Assembly: GCF_004682015.1 (NCBI RefSeq) | Contig: NZ_SMLM01000001.1 | Span: forward strand, 806,001 to 870,000 | Length of the DNA stretch: 64,000 bases | Direction of reading: 5' to 3' | Source of the DNA: Ramlibacter henchirensis | Lineage (GTDB): Bacteria > Pseudomonadota > Gammaproteobacteria > Burkholderiales > Burkholderiaceae_C | Shown here: positions 45,347 through 54,255 of the stretch, piece by piece | Position numbering within the stretch: the first letter of the stretch is position 1 | How the letters are laid out: each line of letters begins with the position of its first letter | Program-made: the position numbers and the translations under genes | The notes under the pieces: generated by a model | Databases searched by the model: none | What the model was told of the DNA's origin: nothing | Seen by the model: only the letters and a program-made list of their open reading frames with translations

Positions 45347-46382
45347 CCTCATCGGCGACCTGCAGCACCAGCTTGCCGAAGTTCTCGCCGGTGAAAAGGC
45401 GGTTGAGCGCTTCGGGGAAATTCTCGAGCCCGCGCACGACGTCTTCGCGGCTCTTCATGCGTCCGTCCTTCAGGTAGCCCGCAAGTTCGGCCACGGCCTG
45501 CGGGAAACGCTCGGCGTAGTCGAACACCACCATGCCCTGCATGCGCGCCCGGTGCACCAGCAGCGACAGGTAGTTGCGCGGCCCCTGCACCGGCGCCGTG
45601 TTGTTGTACTGGCTGATCGCGCCGCAGATGACGATGCGCGCGTGCATCGCCAGGCGGGCCAGCACCTCGTCGAGGATGTCGCCGCCGACGTTGTCGAAAT
45701 AGATGTCCACGCCCTTGGGGCAGTGTTCCTTCAGGCCGGCGCGCACGTTGCCGGCCTTGTAGTCGATGCAGGCGTCGAAGCCCAGCTCGCCCACCACCCA
45801 GTCGCACTTGGCGCGGCCGCCGGCGATGCCCACCACGCGGCAGCCCTTGATGCGCGCAAGCTGGCCGACGGTCTGGCCCACCGCGCCGGCCGCGCCCGAG
45901 ACCACCACCGTGTCGCCGGGACGCGGCTGGCCCACGTCCAGCAGGCCGAAGTACGCCGTCATGCCGGGCATGCCCAGCACGTTCAGCCACTGGGTGACGC
46001 TGCCCATCCGGGTGTCGATCTTCTCCAGCCCGGCGCGCCCCGCCTGCTCCGCCGTGAGGCCGGCGTAGGCCTGCACTCCCAGCATCCCCGAGACCAGGTC
46101 GCCCACCGCGAACTTCGGATGCGACGACGCGAGCACGCGGCCGATGCCGCCTGCGCGCATCACCTCGCCGATGCCCACCGGGGCGATGTAGCTCTTGCCC
46201 TCGTTCATCCAGCCGCGCATCGCCGGGTCGAGCGACAGCGCGAGCGTCTTGACCACGAGGCCGCCCGCAGGCGGCGCCTGCACCGGCTCGGTGGTCTGCT
46301 GCCAGTCGTCCCCGGTGGGCGTGCCCACGGGGCGGCGCGCCAGGCGGATCTGCTGGTTGCTGAGCTGGCTGAGGTCGGTCAT
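45330..46382 (-). CDS. NADP-dependent medium-chain oxidoreductase (CurA/YncB-like)
   Basis: The 350-residue MDR protein lacks the zinc sites of alcohol dehydrogenases. It starts with the family's NQQIRLARRPVGTPT; the NADPH motif is VVVSGAAGAVGQTVGQLA near residue 157, then DIYFDNVGGDILD. Reduces alpha,beta-unsaturated carbonyls or related enones. The start at 46382 is the only ATG giving this N-terminus. Confidence 0.94.
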   Translation of the reverse strand: MTDLSQLSNQQIRLARRPVGTPTGDDWQQTTEPVQAPPAGGLVVKTLALSLDPAMRGWMNEGKSYIAPVGIGEVMRAGGIGRVLASSHPKFAVGDLVSGMLGVQAYAGLTAEQAGRAGLEKIDTRMGSVTQWLNVLGMPGMTAYFGLLDVGQPRPGDTVVVSGAAGAVGQTVGQLARIKGCRVVGIAGGRAKCDWVVGELGFDACIDYKAGNVRAGLKEHCPKGVDIYFDNVGGDILDEVLARLAMHARIVICGAISQYNNTAPVQGPRNYLSLLVHRARMQGMVVFDYAERFPQAVAELAGYLKDGRMKSREDVVRGLENFPEALNRLFTGENFGKLVLQVADEVTGSR

Positions 46383-46533
46383 GGCGGGCTCCTGTGGACA
46401 AGGCGCATCCTGATGGCGGCGCACGCCACGGACGGTAGCGCATGTGACAGCCCGGCCGCGGCCCGCGCCACCAAGAATTCCGCCCGGCCGTAATCCGCGA
46501 AGGCCGCGCGACAAGAACGCAAGGAGAACTCCC

Positions 46534-47784
46534 ATGCCCAGCCTGTCCACCGCGCCGCGCTCCGTGCCGGGCGGCCGCGACGCCATCGCGGCCCGCTATG
46601 CGCAAGTGCGCGCGGCGAGCCTCGAACTCGCCGCCACCCTGTCGCCCGAAGACCAGTGCGTGCAATCGATGCCGGACGCCAGCCCGACCAAGTGGCACCT
46701 GGCGCACACGAGCTGGTTCTTCGAAGTGGTCGTGCTCGGCCCGCACGCCGCGGCCTACGAGGTCTTCGATCCGGCTTTCGCCCGGCTCTTCAACTCGTAC
46801 TACGAGTCGCTCGGCCCGCGCCATCCCCGGCCGCAGCGCGGGTTGCTGACGCGTCCTTCGCTCGCGCAGGTGCACGCCTATCGCGCGCACGTCGACGCGG
46901 CCATGCAAGCCTTCGCGCGCGAGGCCGGTGACGCGGCCTGGAGCGCTGCCGCACCGCTGGTCGAGCTGGGCCTGCAGCACGAGCAGCAGCACCAGGAGCT
47001 CATCGCCACCGACATCCTGCATGCGTTCTCGTGCAACCCGCTGCTGCCCGCCTGGAGGCCGCAGGAGCAGCCGCCGTTGCGGCTTGCGGGGAAGACGCCT
47101 GCGTTGCGGTGGCTGGAACATCCGGGAGGCGCCTTCGAGATCGGCCACCCGGGCGAGGGCTTCGCCTTCGACAACGAGACGCCACGACACGAGGTGCTGC
47201 TGCGGCCGTTCCGGCTGGCCGATCGCCCGGTCACCTGCGGCGAGTACCTGGATTTCATCGAGGACGGCGGCTACGCCAAGCCGCTGCACTGGCTCTCGGA
47301 CGGCTGGGCTGCGGTGCAGATGCAAGGCTGGTCCGCGCCCGCGTACTGGCTCGCGCCGGGCGACCCGCGGGCACCCGCCGATCACTGGCAGGTGTTCGGC
47401 CCGGCCGGCGTGCAGCCGCTCGACCCCGCTACGCCCGTGTCGCAGCTCAGTTTCTACGAGGCCGCCGCCTATGCCGACTGGGCCGGCGCGCGGCTGCCGA
47501 CCGAATTCGAATGGGAGGCGATGTGGGACGCGCCGGGCATCTCGCAGATGAGCGGCCATGTCTGGCAATGGACGCGCTCTTCCTACGACCCGTACCCCGG
47601 TTTCCGGCCGCTGCCGGGCGCCGTGAGCGAATACAACGGCAAGTTCATGGTCGGGCAGCTGGTGCTGCGCGGCGGCAGCGCCTTCACGCCGCCCGGCCAT
47701 GCGCGCAGGACCTACCGCAATTTCTTCCCGCCGGCCGCGCGCTGGCAGTTCTCCGGCCTGCGGCTGGCGAAGGACGCCGCATGA
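46534..47784 (+). CDS. egtB: Ergothioneine biosynthesis sulfoxide synthase
   Basis: The 416-residue protein has an N-terminal DinB-like domain with iron ligands in WHLAHTSWFF and the HEQQHQE motif near residue 150, and a C-terminal formylglycine-generating-enzyme-like domain from about residue 190, ending RGGSAFTPPGHARRTYRNFF. It joins a thiol donor to hercynine with oxygen. AAGGAG lies seven bases before the ATG. Overlaps egtD by four bases. Confidence 0.96.
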   Translation: MPSLSTAPRSVPGGRDAIAARYAQVRAASLELAATLSPEDQCVQSMPDASPTKWHLAHTSWFFEVVVLGPHAAAYEVFDPAFARLFNSYYESLGPRHPRPQRGLLTRPSLAQVHAYRAHVDAAMQAFAREAGDAAWSAAAPLVELGLQHEQQHQELIATDILHAFSCNPLLPAWRPQEQPPLRLAGKTPALRWLEHPGGAFEIGHPGEGFAFDNETPRHEVLLRPFRLADRPVTCGEYLDFIEDGGYAKPLHWLSDGWAAVQMQGWSAPAYWLAPGDPRAPADHWQVFGPAGVQPLDPATPVSQLSFYEAAAYADWAGARLPTEFEWEAMWDAPGISQMSGHVWQWTRSSYDPYPGFRPLPGAVSEYNGKFMVGQLVLRGGSAFTPPGHARRTYRNFFPPAARWQFSGLRLAKDAA

Positions 47785-48767
47785 TCCCCGCACTGCTGGC
47801 GCCCGCCCCGCTGCGCACGGCCGTCGACGTCGAGACCGCTGACGAGGCTGGCTTCCTGCAGGACCTGCAGCGCGCGCTGGCCGCGCCGCCGCATTCGATC
47901 TCGCCCAAGTACTTCTACGACGCCGAGGGCTCGCGCCTGTTCGATCGCATCTGCGAGCTGCCCGAGTACTACCCGACCCGAACCGAGCGCGCGATCCTGT
48001 CGGAGAACGCCGCCGACATCGCACGCGAGATCGGCACCGGCTGCGATCTGGTGGAGTTCGGCGCCGGGTCCTGCAGCAAGGTGCGGCTGTTGCTGGGCGA
48101 CCTGCGGCCGCGGCGCTACCTGCCGATCGACATCTCCTCCGAGCATCTCGAAGTGAGCGCGGCCGAGCTGGAGCGCGAACATCCCGGGCTGCTGGTGCTG
48201 CCGGTCGCGGGCGACTACACGTCGACCTTCCACCTGCCGCCGGCGCTCGCCGGTGCGCCGCGGGTGGGCTTCTTTCCGGGCTCGACAATCGGCAACTTCA
48301 CGCCCGCGGAGGCGCTGCAGTTCCTGCGTGGCGCGGCTCGCATGCTGAGCGGCGGCGGCCTGCTGTTCGGCGCCGATCTGGTGAAGGATCCGGCCGTGCT
48401 GCACGCGGCCTACAACGACGCGCAGGGCGTCACCGCCGCGTTCAATCTCAACCTGCTCGCGCGCGCCAACCGGGAGCTGGGCGCCGACTTCGACGTCGAC
48501 GCGTTCTGGCACAGCGCGTTCTACAACGCGGCGGCCGGGCGCATCGAGATGCACCTGGTCAGCCGCAGGCACCAGCGGGTAGCGTTGGGAGGCGAGTGCT
48601 ACGAACTCGACGAAGGCCTGGCGCTGCACACCGAGAATTCGTACAAGTTCACGCTCGACGGGCTGCGGCGGCTGGCCGTGCAGGCCGGCTTCCGGCCGCA
48701 GGCCGTTTGGACCGACCCGGACCGGCTGTTCAGCGTGCACTGGCTGCGGGCGCCTGAGCGCGAGTGA
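47781..48767 (+). CDS. egtD: L-histidine N(alpha)-methyltransferase
   Basis: The 328-residue EgtD trimethylates histidine to hercynine with SAM. Seen are SPKYFYDAEGSRLFDRICELPEYYPTRTE-type start motifs (near residue 40), the SAM-binding VEFGAGSCSKVRLLL near residue 93, FFPGSTIGNFTPAEA and the acidic NSYKF/TENS region that binds substrate. With egtB it makes the core of ergothioneine; no egtA, egtC or egtE is adjacent. Confidence 0.97.
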   Translation: MIPALLAPAPLRTAVDVETADEAGFLQDLQRALAAPPHSISPKYFYDAEGSRLFDRICELPEYYPTRTERAILSENAADIAREIGTGCDLVEFGAGSCSKVRLLLGDLRPRRYLPIDISSEHLEVSAAELEREHPGLLVLPVAGDYTSTFHLPPALAGAPRVGFFPGSTIGNFTPAEALQFLRGAARMLSGGGLLFGADLVKDPAVLHAAYNDAQGVTAAFNLNLLARANRELGADFDVDAFWHSAFYNAAAGRIEMHLVSRRHQRVALGGECYELDEGLALHTENSYKFTLDGLRRLAVQAGFRPQAVWTDPDRLFSVHWLRAPERE

Positions 48768-48793
48768 GTCAGAGAAACCAAAGGAGCGTGCGG

Positions 48794-49075
48794 ATGAAGG
48801 CCACCTGGAACGGAGCGGTGATCGCGCAAAGCGACGACACCGTGGTCGTCGAAGGCAACCACTATTTCCCGGAGAGCTCGCTCAAACGCGAGTACGTGAG
48901 CTTCTCCAATCACAAGACCACCTGCGCATGGAAGGGGCAGGCCAGCTACTACTCGCTGCTGGTCAACGGGGAGATGAACATCGATGCGGTCTGGTACTAC
49001 CCCGAGCCGAAGCCCGAGGCCGAGATGGTTCGCGGGCGGGTGGCGTTCTGGAAGGGCGTGAAGGTCGAGCCCTGA
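48794..49075 (+). CDS. DUF427 family protein
   Basis: The 93-residue protein spans one DUF427 domain: MKATWNGAVIAQSDDT, VVEGNHYFPESSL, TCAWKGQASYYSLLV and the terminal RGRVAFWKGVKVE. Cytoplasmic with no known reaction. AAGGAG is at 48781-48786. It starts 26 bases after egtD, so it may be cotranscribed. Confidence 0.88.
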   Translation: MKATWNGAVIAQSDDTVVVEGNHYFPESSLKREYVSFSNHKTTCAWKGQASYYSLLVNGEMNIDAVWYYPEPKPEAEMVRGRVAFWKGVKVEP

Positions 49076-49116
49076 TCCCGGGAGGGATGCGGCGCGCTTG
49101 TTAAGCTTGCCGCATC

Positions 49117-49842
49117 GTGCTGTCCCCCGCCTATTCCACCGTTTCCGATGCCGCGCTGCTGCTGCGCTCGCGCGGCTATGCCGTGCTCGATGCGCAGGGC
49201 GTGTGCGAGTTGGCCGGCTGCGAACTTTCAGAGCTGGTGGCGCTGAACGCTTCGTGGGACGACCTGCCGCCGGACGCCTACCTGAAGGACGGCGGCCGTT
49301 ACCGGCGCCGCCGCCATTCGTGCTTCGTGGGCGAGAGCGGTGAACTGGTGCAAGCCGCGCACCGCGCCCACTGGCAGCCCGTGGAATACAACGCGCTGCA
49401 CGGCGGCATGCAGCGCTGGTTCGAGCCGATGCGCGCGGAAGTGGTCGCCGCGCCGGCGTGGTCGCGGCTGCTGCTCGCGCTCGGGCGCCTCGCGACGGCG
49501 GTCAAGGGCGGGCAGCGCTGGTACGTCGAGGCGCACCAGTTCCGCATCGACACCACCGACGGCATCGGCCGGCCCACGCCGGAGGGCGCTCACCGCGACG
49601 GCGTGGATCTCGTGGCCGTGTTCCTGCTGGCACGCGAAGGCATCAAGGGCGGCGAGACGCGCGTGTTCGAAGCCGACGGTCCGGCGGGCCAGCGCTTCAC
49701 GCTGTCCGAGCCCTGGAGCGTGCTGCTGCTGGACGACGAGCGCGTGGTGCACGAAACCACGCCGATCCAGCCCACGGGGCCCGGCGGCCACCGGGACACG
49801 CTGGTGCTGACGTATCGCGCGGGCGGGTTCCAGGGCGACTGA
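49117..49842 (+). CDS. 2-oxoglutarate/Fe(II) dioxygenase family protein (BsmA-like)
   Basis: The 241-residue protein matches the 2OG-Fe dioxygenase group with metal ligands in EGAHRDGVDLVAV (His and Asp, near residue 161) and the second His in VVHETTPI near 213; the Arg that binds 2-oxoglutarate would be in GGHRDTLVLTYR. Members hydroxylate free amino acids; the substrate here is unknown. GTG at 49117 is preceded by a TTAAGCTT -10-like run and no Shine-Dalgarno. Confidence 0.87.
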   Translation: MLSPAYSTVSDAALLLRSRGYAVLDAQGVCELAGCELSELVALNASWDDLPPDAYLKDGGRYRRRRHSCFVGESGELVQAAHRAHWQPVEYNALHGGMQRWFEPMRAEVVAAPAWSRLLLALGRLATAVKGGQRWYVEAHQFRIDTTDGIGRPTPEGAHRDGVDLVAVFLLAREGIKGGETRVFEADGPAGQRFTLSEPWSVLLLDDERVVHETTPIQPTGPGGHRDTLVLTYRAGGFQGD

Positions 49843-49854
49843 GCCCCCGGCCGA

Positions 49855-50616
49855 TCAGTCGCGCACGTCAGCCACCGGGTTCTCGCCGAAGCCGGGCCGC
49901 CCGAGGAACTTCAGGATCCGCGACGCCGCTTCGTCCGGCGAGCTGAGCATCCCCTTGTCCTTCATCGCCTGGAAGTTGCCGATGTCGGGGAAACGGCTCG
50001 CGTCGGCGGTGCGAAGCTGCACCTGCATCTCGGTATCGATCACGCCCGGCGCGAGCGAGCAGACCTTCGCGCCGTTCGACTTCTGCGCCTCCTCCAGCGC
50101 GAGGCAGCGCGTGAAATGGTCCATGCCGGCCTTGGCCGCGCAGTACGCCGCCTGCGACGCCATCGCGCGGCGACCCAGGCCCGAAGAGATGTTCAGCACC
50201 TTGCGCGCGCACGGCCACACCGCGGTCGCGCGCAGGAACGCGCCGGTCAGCACCATCGGCGCTTCCAGATCCACGCGCAGCGCCTGTGCCAGGTCGGCCA
50301 TGGGGATTTCGGCCAGCGGCGCGATCTGCGGGATGGTGCCGGCGTTGTTGATCAGCGTGACGCTCGACAAACCCTTCGACCCGTGTGCCGTGAGCCAAGT
50401 CTCCAGCTTCGCGGCGGCGGTCTCGGGCCGGGCCAGGTCCTGCGGCCACTGCTCGAGCTTGCGGCCGGCGCGCTCGGCGCGCTGCTGCAGCGCATCGTTG
50501 GTCTTGCGCGAGATGCACAGCAGGTCGTGGCCGGCGTCGATCAGCTGCTCGGCAAGCGCCAAGCCCATGCCGCGCGAGGCGCCGGTGAGGATGGTGAGGT
50601 GGGCGGAGGTGTTCAT
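49855..50616 (-). CDS. Short-chain dehydrogenase/reductase (sepiapterin-reductase-like)
   Basis: A 253-residue SDR with TGASRGMGLALAEQL near residue 11, NNAGT, NISSGLGRR (catalytic Ser) and YCAAK. The long region between beta-3 and NNAG and the C-terminal SSPDEAASRILKFL resemble the sepiapterin/benzil reductase group. Physiological substrate unknown. It ends 13 bases before the stop of the convergent dioxygenase. Confidence 0.9.
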   Translation of the reverse strand: MNTSAHLTILTGASRGMGLALAEQLIDAGHDLLCISRKTNDALQQRAERAGRKLEQWPQDLARPETAAAKLETWLTAHGSKGLSSVTLINNAGTIPQIAPLAEIPMADLAQALRVDLEAPMVLTGAFLRATAVWPCARKVLNISSGLGRRAMASQAAYCAAKAGMDHFTRCLALEEAQKSNGAKVCSLAPGVIDTEMQVQLRTADASRFPDIGNFQAMKDKGMLSSPDEAASRILKFLGRPGFGENPVADVRD

Positions 50617-50645
50617 GCCCGCATGCTAAGCGGGCCGCCTCGCCC

Positions 50646-51263
50646 TCAGGCGGCGAGCACGATCGGGAAACTCGCCTGCAGCAGGCCGTCGCCCGCGGGC
50701 CGGAAGGGCACCGTCACCGCGCGCCGGTCCTCCTCGCCCATCCTGCGCCACAGCCCATCGCGCTGGTTGTTCGGTTCGCCCTCCACGTAGAGCTGGGTCG
50801 TCAGCAGTTCGCGCTGGCCCATGCGCACCTTGAGATGGATGTGCGGCGTGCGCCCGGTGTACGGCACCGGCTTGATCGTGCGGAACCGATAGCGGCCGTC
50901 CGCCCCCACGGTGACGCGACCGAAGCCCTGGAAGTCGGGGTCTGCGCGCCCACCGTCGCCCGGGTGGTGGTAGTGGCCGGCCTCGTCGCACTGCCATATC
51001 TCGACCGTGGCGCCGGAGACGGGCCGGCCCTGAACGTCGACGACTGTTCCGTCGACCCAGGCGGGCAGGCCCTTGGCGTACTGGCGGCTGCCGTTTCGCA
51101 GCAGGTCGTTGTCGCTATCGGCCGGCAGCTTCACCGGATAGAACGGGCCTTCGGTTTGGGACGGCGTCGGCCGGCGCGCGGCCTGGGCTCGCGCGCCCAG
51201 CAGCAGGGCCGGCGCGAACACGAGGGCGGCGGCCGTTGCGCGGCGGGTGGGGGAATGGGTCAT
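50646..51263 (-). CDS. Exported intradiol ring-cleavage dioxygenase-like protein
   Basis: The 205-residue protein has a twin-arginine signal (SPTRRATAAALVFAPALLLGARAQA) and one intradiol domain. Fe(III) ligands appear as Tyr in GHYHHPGDG, Tyr in PVPYTGRTPHIHLKV and the two His of that segment. Catechol-type substrates are usual, but periplasmic versions are uncharacterised and may act on lignin-like aromatics. It is smaller than the classical two-subunit protocatechuate enzymes. Confidence 0.88.
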   Translation of the reverse strand: MTHSPTRRATAAALVFAPALLLGARAQAARRPTPSQTEGPFYPVKLPADSDNDLLRNGSRQYAKGLPAWVDGTVVDVQGRPVSGATVEIWQCDEAGHYHHPGDGGRADPDFQGFGRVTVGADGRYRFRTIKPVPYTGRTPHIHLKVRMGQRELLTTQLYVEGEPNNQRDGLWRRMGEEDRRAVTVPFRPAGDGLLQASFPIVLAA

Positions 51264-51328
51264 CGCGGCTCCTTCGTGAGTCGGACGCCCGCGGCGGACG
51301 GAGGTTCCGCGCCTTGGCGTGGCGTGGC

Positions 51329-51973
51329 TCAGAAGGGCGCGGGGCTGTGCCACGCCACCGCCTCGCCTGACGCGGGATGCATGAGTTCGAGCCGGCGGGC
51401 GTGCAGCAGCAGCCGCGGCGCTGCGGAGACCCCGGGTTGCGGCGCATAAAGCGTGTCGCCCAGGATGGGATGACCGACCGCCAGCAGGTGCACCCGCAGC
51501 TGGTGCGAGCGGCCGGTGACGGGCTCGAGCCGCAGCCGCGTGCTGCCGGGCAGCGGCCCCGCGCCTTCGCGCCACCAGCGCGTGAGGCTGGGCTTGCCCT
51601 GCTGCGCATCGACCCTCTGCTTGGGGCGGTTTGGCCAGTCGGCGGCGAGGGGCAGGTCGATCTCGCCTTCGTCACGGCCGGGATCGCCGCACACGATGGC
51701 TTCGTACACCTTCCGCACCTCGCGGCGCGCGAAGGCTTCGCTCAATCGGCGCTGCATCTCGAGCCCGCGCGCGAACACGCACAGGCCCGAGGTCGCCATG
51801 TCGAGGCGATGCACGATGAGCGCGTCGGGATGAAGCGCCTGCACACGCGCCGACAGGCAGTCCTGCTTGTCGTCGCCCCGGCCCGGGACGCACAGCAGGC
51901 CTGCGGGTTTGTCGGCCACGATGCAATGAGCATCGGCATGCACGATGCGCGCAGCCAGCCCATCCGTGCGCAT
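51329..51973 (-). CDS. RluA-family RNA pseudouridine synthase
   Basis: The 214-residue protein is the catalytic domain only, with no S4 domain. The catalytic Asp lies in IVHRLDMATSGL near residue 55, then RKVYEAIV, GRSHQLRVHL and HPILGDTLYAP. Isomerises uridine in rRNA or tRNA (TruC/RluA type). The ATG at 51973 begins the conserved region; the longer open frame above runs into the divergent DUF486 gene. Confidence 0.92.
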   Translation of the reverse strand: MRTDGLAARIVHADAHCIVADKPAGLLCVPGRGDDKQDCLSARVQALHPDALIVHRLDMATSGLCVFARGLEMQRRLSEAFARREVRKVYEAIVCGDPGRDEGEIDLPLAADWPNRPKQRVDAQQGKPSLTRWWREGAGPLPGSTRLRLEPVTGRSHQLRVHLLAVGHPILGDTLYAPQPGVSAAPRLLLHARRLELMHPASGEAVAWHSPAPF

Positions 51974-51974
51974 C

Positions 51975-51980
51975 GATAAT
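51975..51980 (+). promoter_or_regulatory. Candidate -10 for leaderless DUF486 gene
   Basis: GATAAT lies six bases before the ATG at 51987. No Shine-Dalgarno fits between. The divergent pseudouridine synthase starts two bases away. Confidence 0.45.
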
Positions 51981-51986
51981 CCGTCC

Positions 51987-52355
51987 ATGACCGCGCTTGC
52001 TTCCATGCCCTTTTCGCTGCAGACGATTGTGCTGCTCGCCGCGTCGAACGTTTTCATGACGGTGGCGTGGTACGGCCACCTGAAGAACCTGGCGGCCAGC
52101 CCCTGGTACATCGCCGCGGTCATCAGCTGGGGCATCGCGCTGGCCGAATACCTGCTGCAGGTGCCCGCCAACCGCATCGGCTTCCAGCGGGCCGGCTTCT
52201 CCGTCGGGCAGCTCAAGATCCTGCAGGAGGTGATCACGCTGTCGGTGTTCGTGCCGTTTGCGATCTTCTACCTGCGAGAGCCGTTCAAGCTCGATTACCT
52301 GTGGGCCGCCCTGTGCATGGTGGGCGCGGTCTACTTCATCTTCCGCAGCGCCTGA
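51987..52355 (+). CDS. DUF486 (DMT-like) small membrane protein
   Basis: The 122-residue protein has four hydrophobic helices with the family run NVFMTVAWYGHLKNLA near residue 20 and LQVPANRIGFQRAGFSVGQLKILQEVITL in the middle, ending AVYFIFRSA. It is the single-repeat type of the drug/metabolite transporter superfamily. Substrate unknown. Confidence 0.93.
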   Translation: MTALASMPFSLQTIVLLAASNVFMTVAWYGHLKNLAASPWYIAAVISWGIALAEYLLQVPANRIGFQRAGFSVGQLKILQEVITLSVFVPFAIFYLREPFKLDYLWAALCMVGAVYFIFRSA

Positions 52356-52430
52356 GCGGCGCCCCGGCCGCGCAGGGACCGGGCGTTACACTCGCCAGCT
52401 CACAAGAATCACCCCCGAAGGCCCGCCAAG

Positions 52431-53078
52431 ATGCTGTTCGGCAAGCTCCTCCCCCGCGAAGGCAATTTCTACGAGATGTTCAACCAGCACGCGGGCCGCG
52501 TCGTCGAGGCCGCCCATGCCTTCGCGCTGCTGGTGAAGAACTACGACGACGCCGAACTTCGCGAGAAGTACAACCGCGAAGTCGACCACGCCGAACGCGC
52601 GGCCGACCGGGTGACGCATGAGGTCAACCGGCTGATCCACAAGACCTTCATCACGCCGATCGACCGGGACCAGATCCACAAGCTGATCAACACCATGGAC
52701 GACGTGGCCGACCTGCTGCAGGACTCGGCCGAGACCATGGCGCTGTACGACCTGCGGCGCGTCAATGAGGAGATCACGCGCCTGACTGACCTGGCGGTCA
52801 AATGCGTCGAGCGTGTGCGCGAAGCCGTCGCGTTGATCGGAAGCCTGGGCGACGCGGCCACGGCGGAAGCGGCGCTCAAGACCTGCGAGGAGATCGACCG
52901 GCTGGAGTCCGACTCCGACCGGGTGATGCGCGCGGCGATGAGCAAGCTGTTCCGCGAGGAGCCGGACGTGCGCGAGGTGCTCAAGCTCAAGGCGATCTAC
53001 GAGCTGCTGGAGACCATCACCGACAAGTGCGAGGACGTCGCGAACGTCATCGAAGGCATCGTGCTCGAGCACTCTTGA
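52431..53078 (+). CDS. DUF47/PhoU-like Pit accessory protein
   Basis: The 215-residue all-helical protein starts with FGKLLPREGNFYEMFNQHAG and has heptad-like acidic and leucine patterns throughout, as in the DUF47 family, a PhoU relative. It is next to pit (13-base gap) as in many bacteria, where it is thought to regulate the transporter. Confidence 0.94.
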   Translation: MLFGKLLPREGNFYEMFNQHAGRVVEAAHAFALLVKNYDDAELREKYNREVDHAERAADRVTHEVNRLIHKTFITPIDRDQIHKLINTMDDVADLLQDSAETMALYDLRRVNEEITRLTDLAVKCVERVREAVALIGSLGDAATAEAALKTCEEIDRLESDSDRVMRAAMSKLFREEPDVREVLKLKAIYELLETITDKCEDVANVIEGIVLEHS

Positions 53079-53091
53079 AGGGGCGCGGCTG

Positions 53092-54102
53092 ATGGAACCG
53101 GTGCAGGCCGCCCTCTGGGTGGTGATCATGCTGGTGGCGCTTGCCCTGGCGTTCGACTTCATGAACGGCTTCCACGATGCGGCGAACTCTATCGCCACCG
53201 TCGTGTCCACCGGCGTGCTGCGGCCCACCCAGGCCGTGCTGTTCGCGGCGTTCTTCAACTTCGTCGCGATCTTCATCTTCCAGCTGAGCGTGGCCGCCAC
53301 GGTGGGCAAGGGCATCGTGGAGCCGGGGGTGGTGGACACGCACGTGGTGTTCGGCGCCTTGCTCGGCGCGATCACCTGGAACGTGATCACCTGGTACTAC
53401 GGCATCCCCAGCAGCAGCTCGCATGCGCTGATCGGCGGCATCGTCGGTGCGGTGATCGCCAAGGCGGGCGCGGGCTCGCTGATCGCGCCGGGCATCCTCA
53501 AGACCGTTCTCTTCATCTTCGTTTCGCCGACGCTGGGATTCCTGCTCGGCTCGCTGATGATGGTGCTGGTCTCGAACGTGTTCCGCCGCGCCACGCCGTC
53601 GCGCGTCGACAGCTGGTTCCGCCGCCTGCAGCTGGTCTCGGCCGGCGCCTACAGCCTTGGGCACGGCGGCAACGACGCGCAGAAGACCATCGGCATCATC
53701 TGGATGCTGCTGATCTCCACGGGGTACATCGCCAAGGGCGCCGACTCGCCGCCGGGGTGGGTGATCGTGTCCTGTTACGTCGCCATCGGCCTGGGCACCA
53801 TGTTCGGCGGCTGGCGCATCGTGAAGACGATGGGGCAGAAGATCACCAAGCTCAAGCCCGTCGGCGGCTTCTGCGCGGAGACAGGAGGCGCGCTGACGCT
53901 GTTCCTGGCGACGGGGCTGGGGATTCCGGTGTCGACGACGCACACGATCACGGGGGCGATCGTGGGGGTGGGTTCGACTCAGCGGGCCAGCGCGGTGCGG
54001 TGGGGGGTTGCCGGGAACATCGTGTGGGCGTGGATCTTCACGATTCCCGCTAGTGCGTTCATGGCGGCGATCGGGTACTGGGTCAGCCTGCAGATCTTCT
54101 AA
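53092..54102 (+). CDS. pit: Low-affinity inorganic phosphate transporter (PiT family)
   Basis: The 336-residue protein has about ten helices and the two PHO4 signatures FDFMNGFHDAANSIATVVST near residue 20 and SLGHGGNDAQKTIGIIW near residue 190, with a cytoplasmic loop between. Imports phosphate (with metal) by proton symport. It is cotranscribed with the DUF47 gene. Confidence 0.95.
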   Translation: MEPVQAALWVVIMLVALALAFDFMNGFHDAANSIATVVSTGVLRPTQAVLFAAFFNFVAIFIFQLSVAATVGKGIVEPGVVDTHVVFGALLGAITWNVITWYYGIPSSSSHALIGGIVGAVIAKAGAGSLIAPGILKTVLFIFVSPTLGFLLGSLMMVLVSNVFRRATPSRVDSWFRRLQLVSAGAYSLGHGGNDAQKTIGIIWMLLISTGYIAKGADSPPGWVIVSCYVAIGLGTMFGGWRIVKTMGQKITKLKPVGGFCAETGGALTLFLATGLGIPVSTTHTITGAIVGVGSTQRASAVRWGVAGNIVWAWIFTIPASAFMAAIGYWVSLQIF

Positions 54103-54144
54103 GCGCCGGTCGTTCGCACGGCGTCCGCGCATTCCTGCGCACCC

Positions 54145-54164
54145 ATCGCGACTCGCGTCGCGAT
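54145..54164. repeat. 20-base palindrome
   Basis: ATCGCGAC TCGC GTCGCGAT, 8-base perfect arms, 42 bases after the pit stop and 92 bases before the first lipoprotein gene. No T tract follows, so it may be an operator or weak terminator. Confidence 0.5.
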
Positions 54165-54255
54165 CACATGACTAGGTTCCTTTGGGAGATGTGACTCCAG
54201 GCCGGAGCATGCCGCTCGCTGGCCGTTCCGGTCGCATTTCCCAACAGGAGCATTC

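Noticed and set aside
54103..54255. tRNA or small structured RNA after pit
   Set aside because: Only one short palindrome is present, with no cloverleaf or conserved RNA motif.
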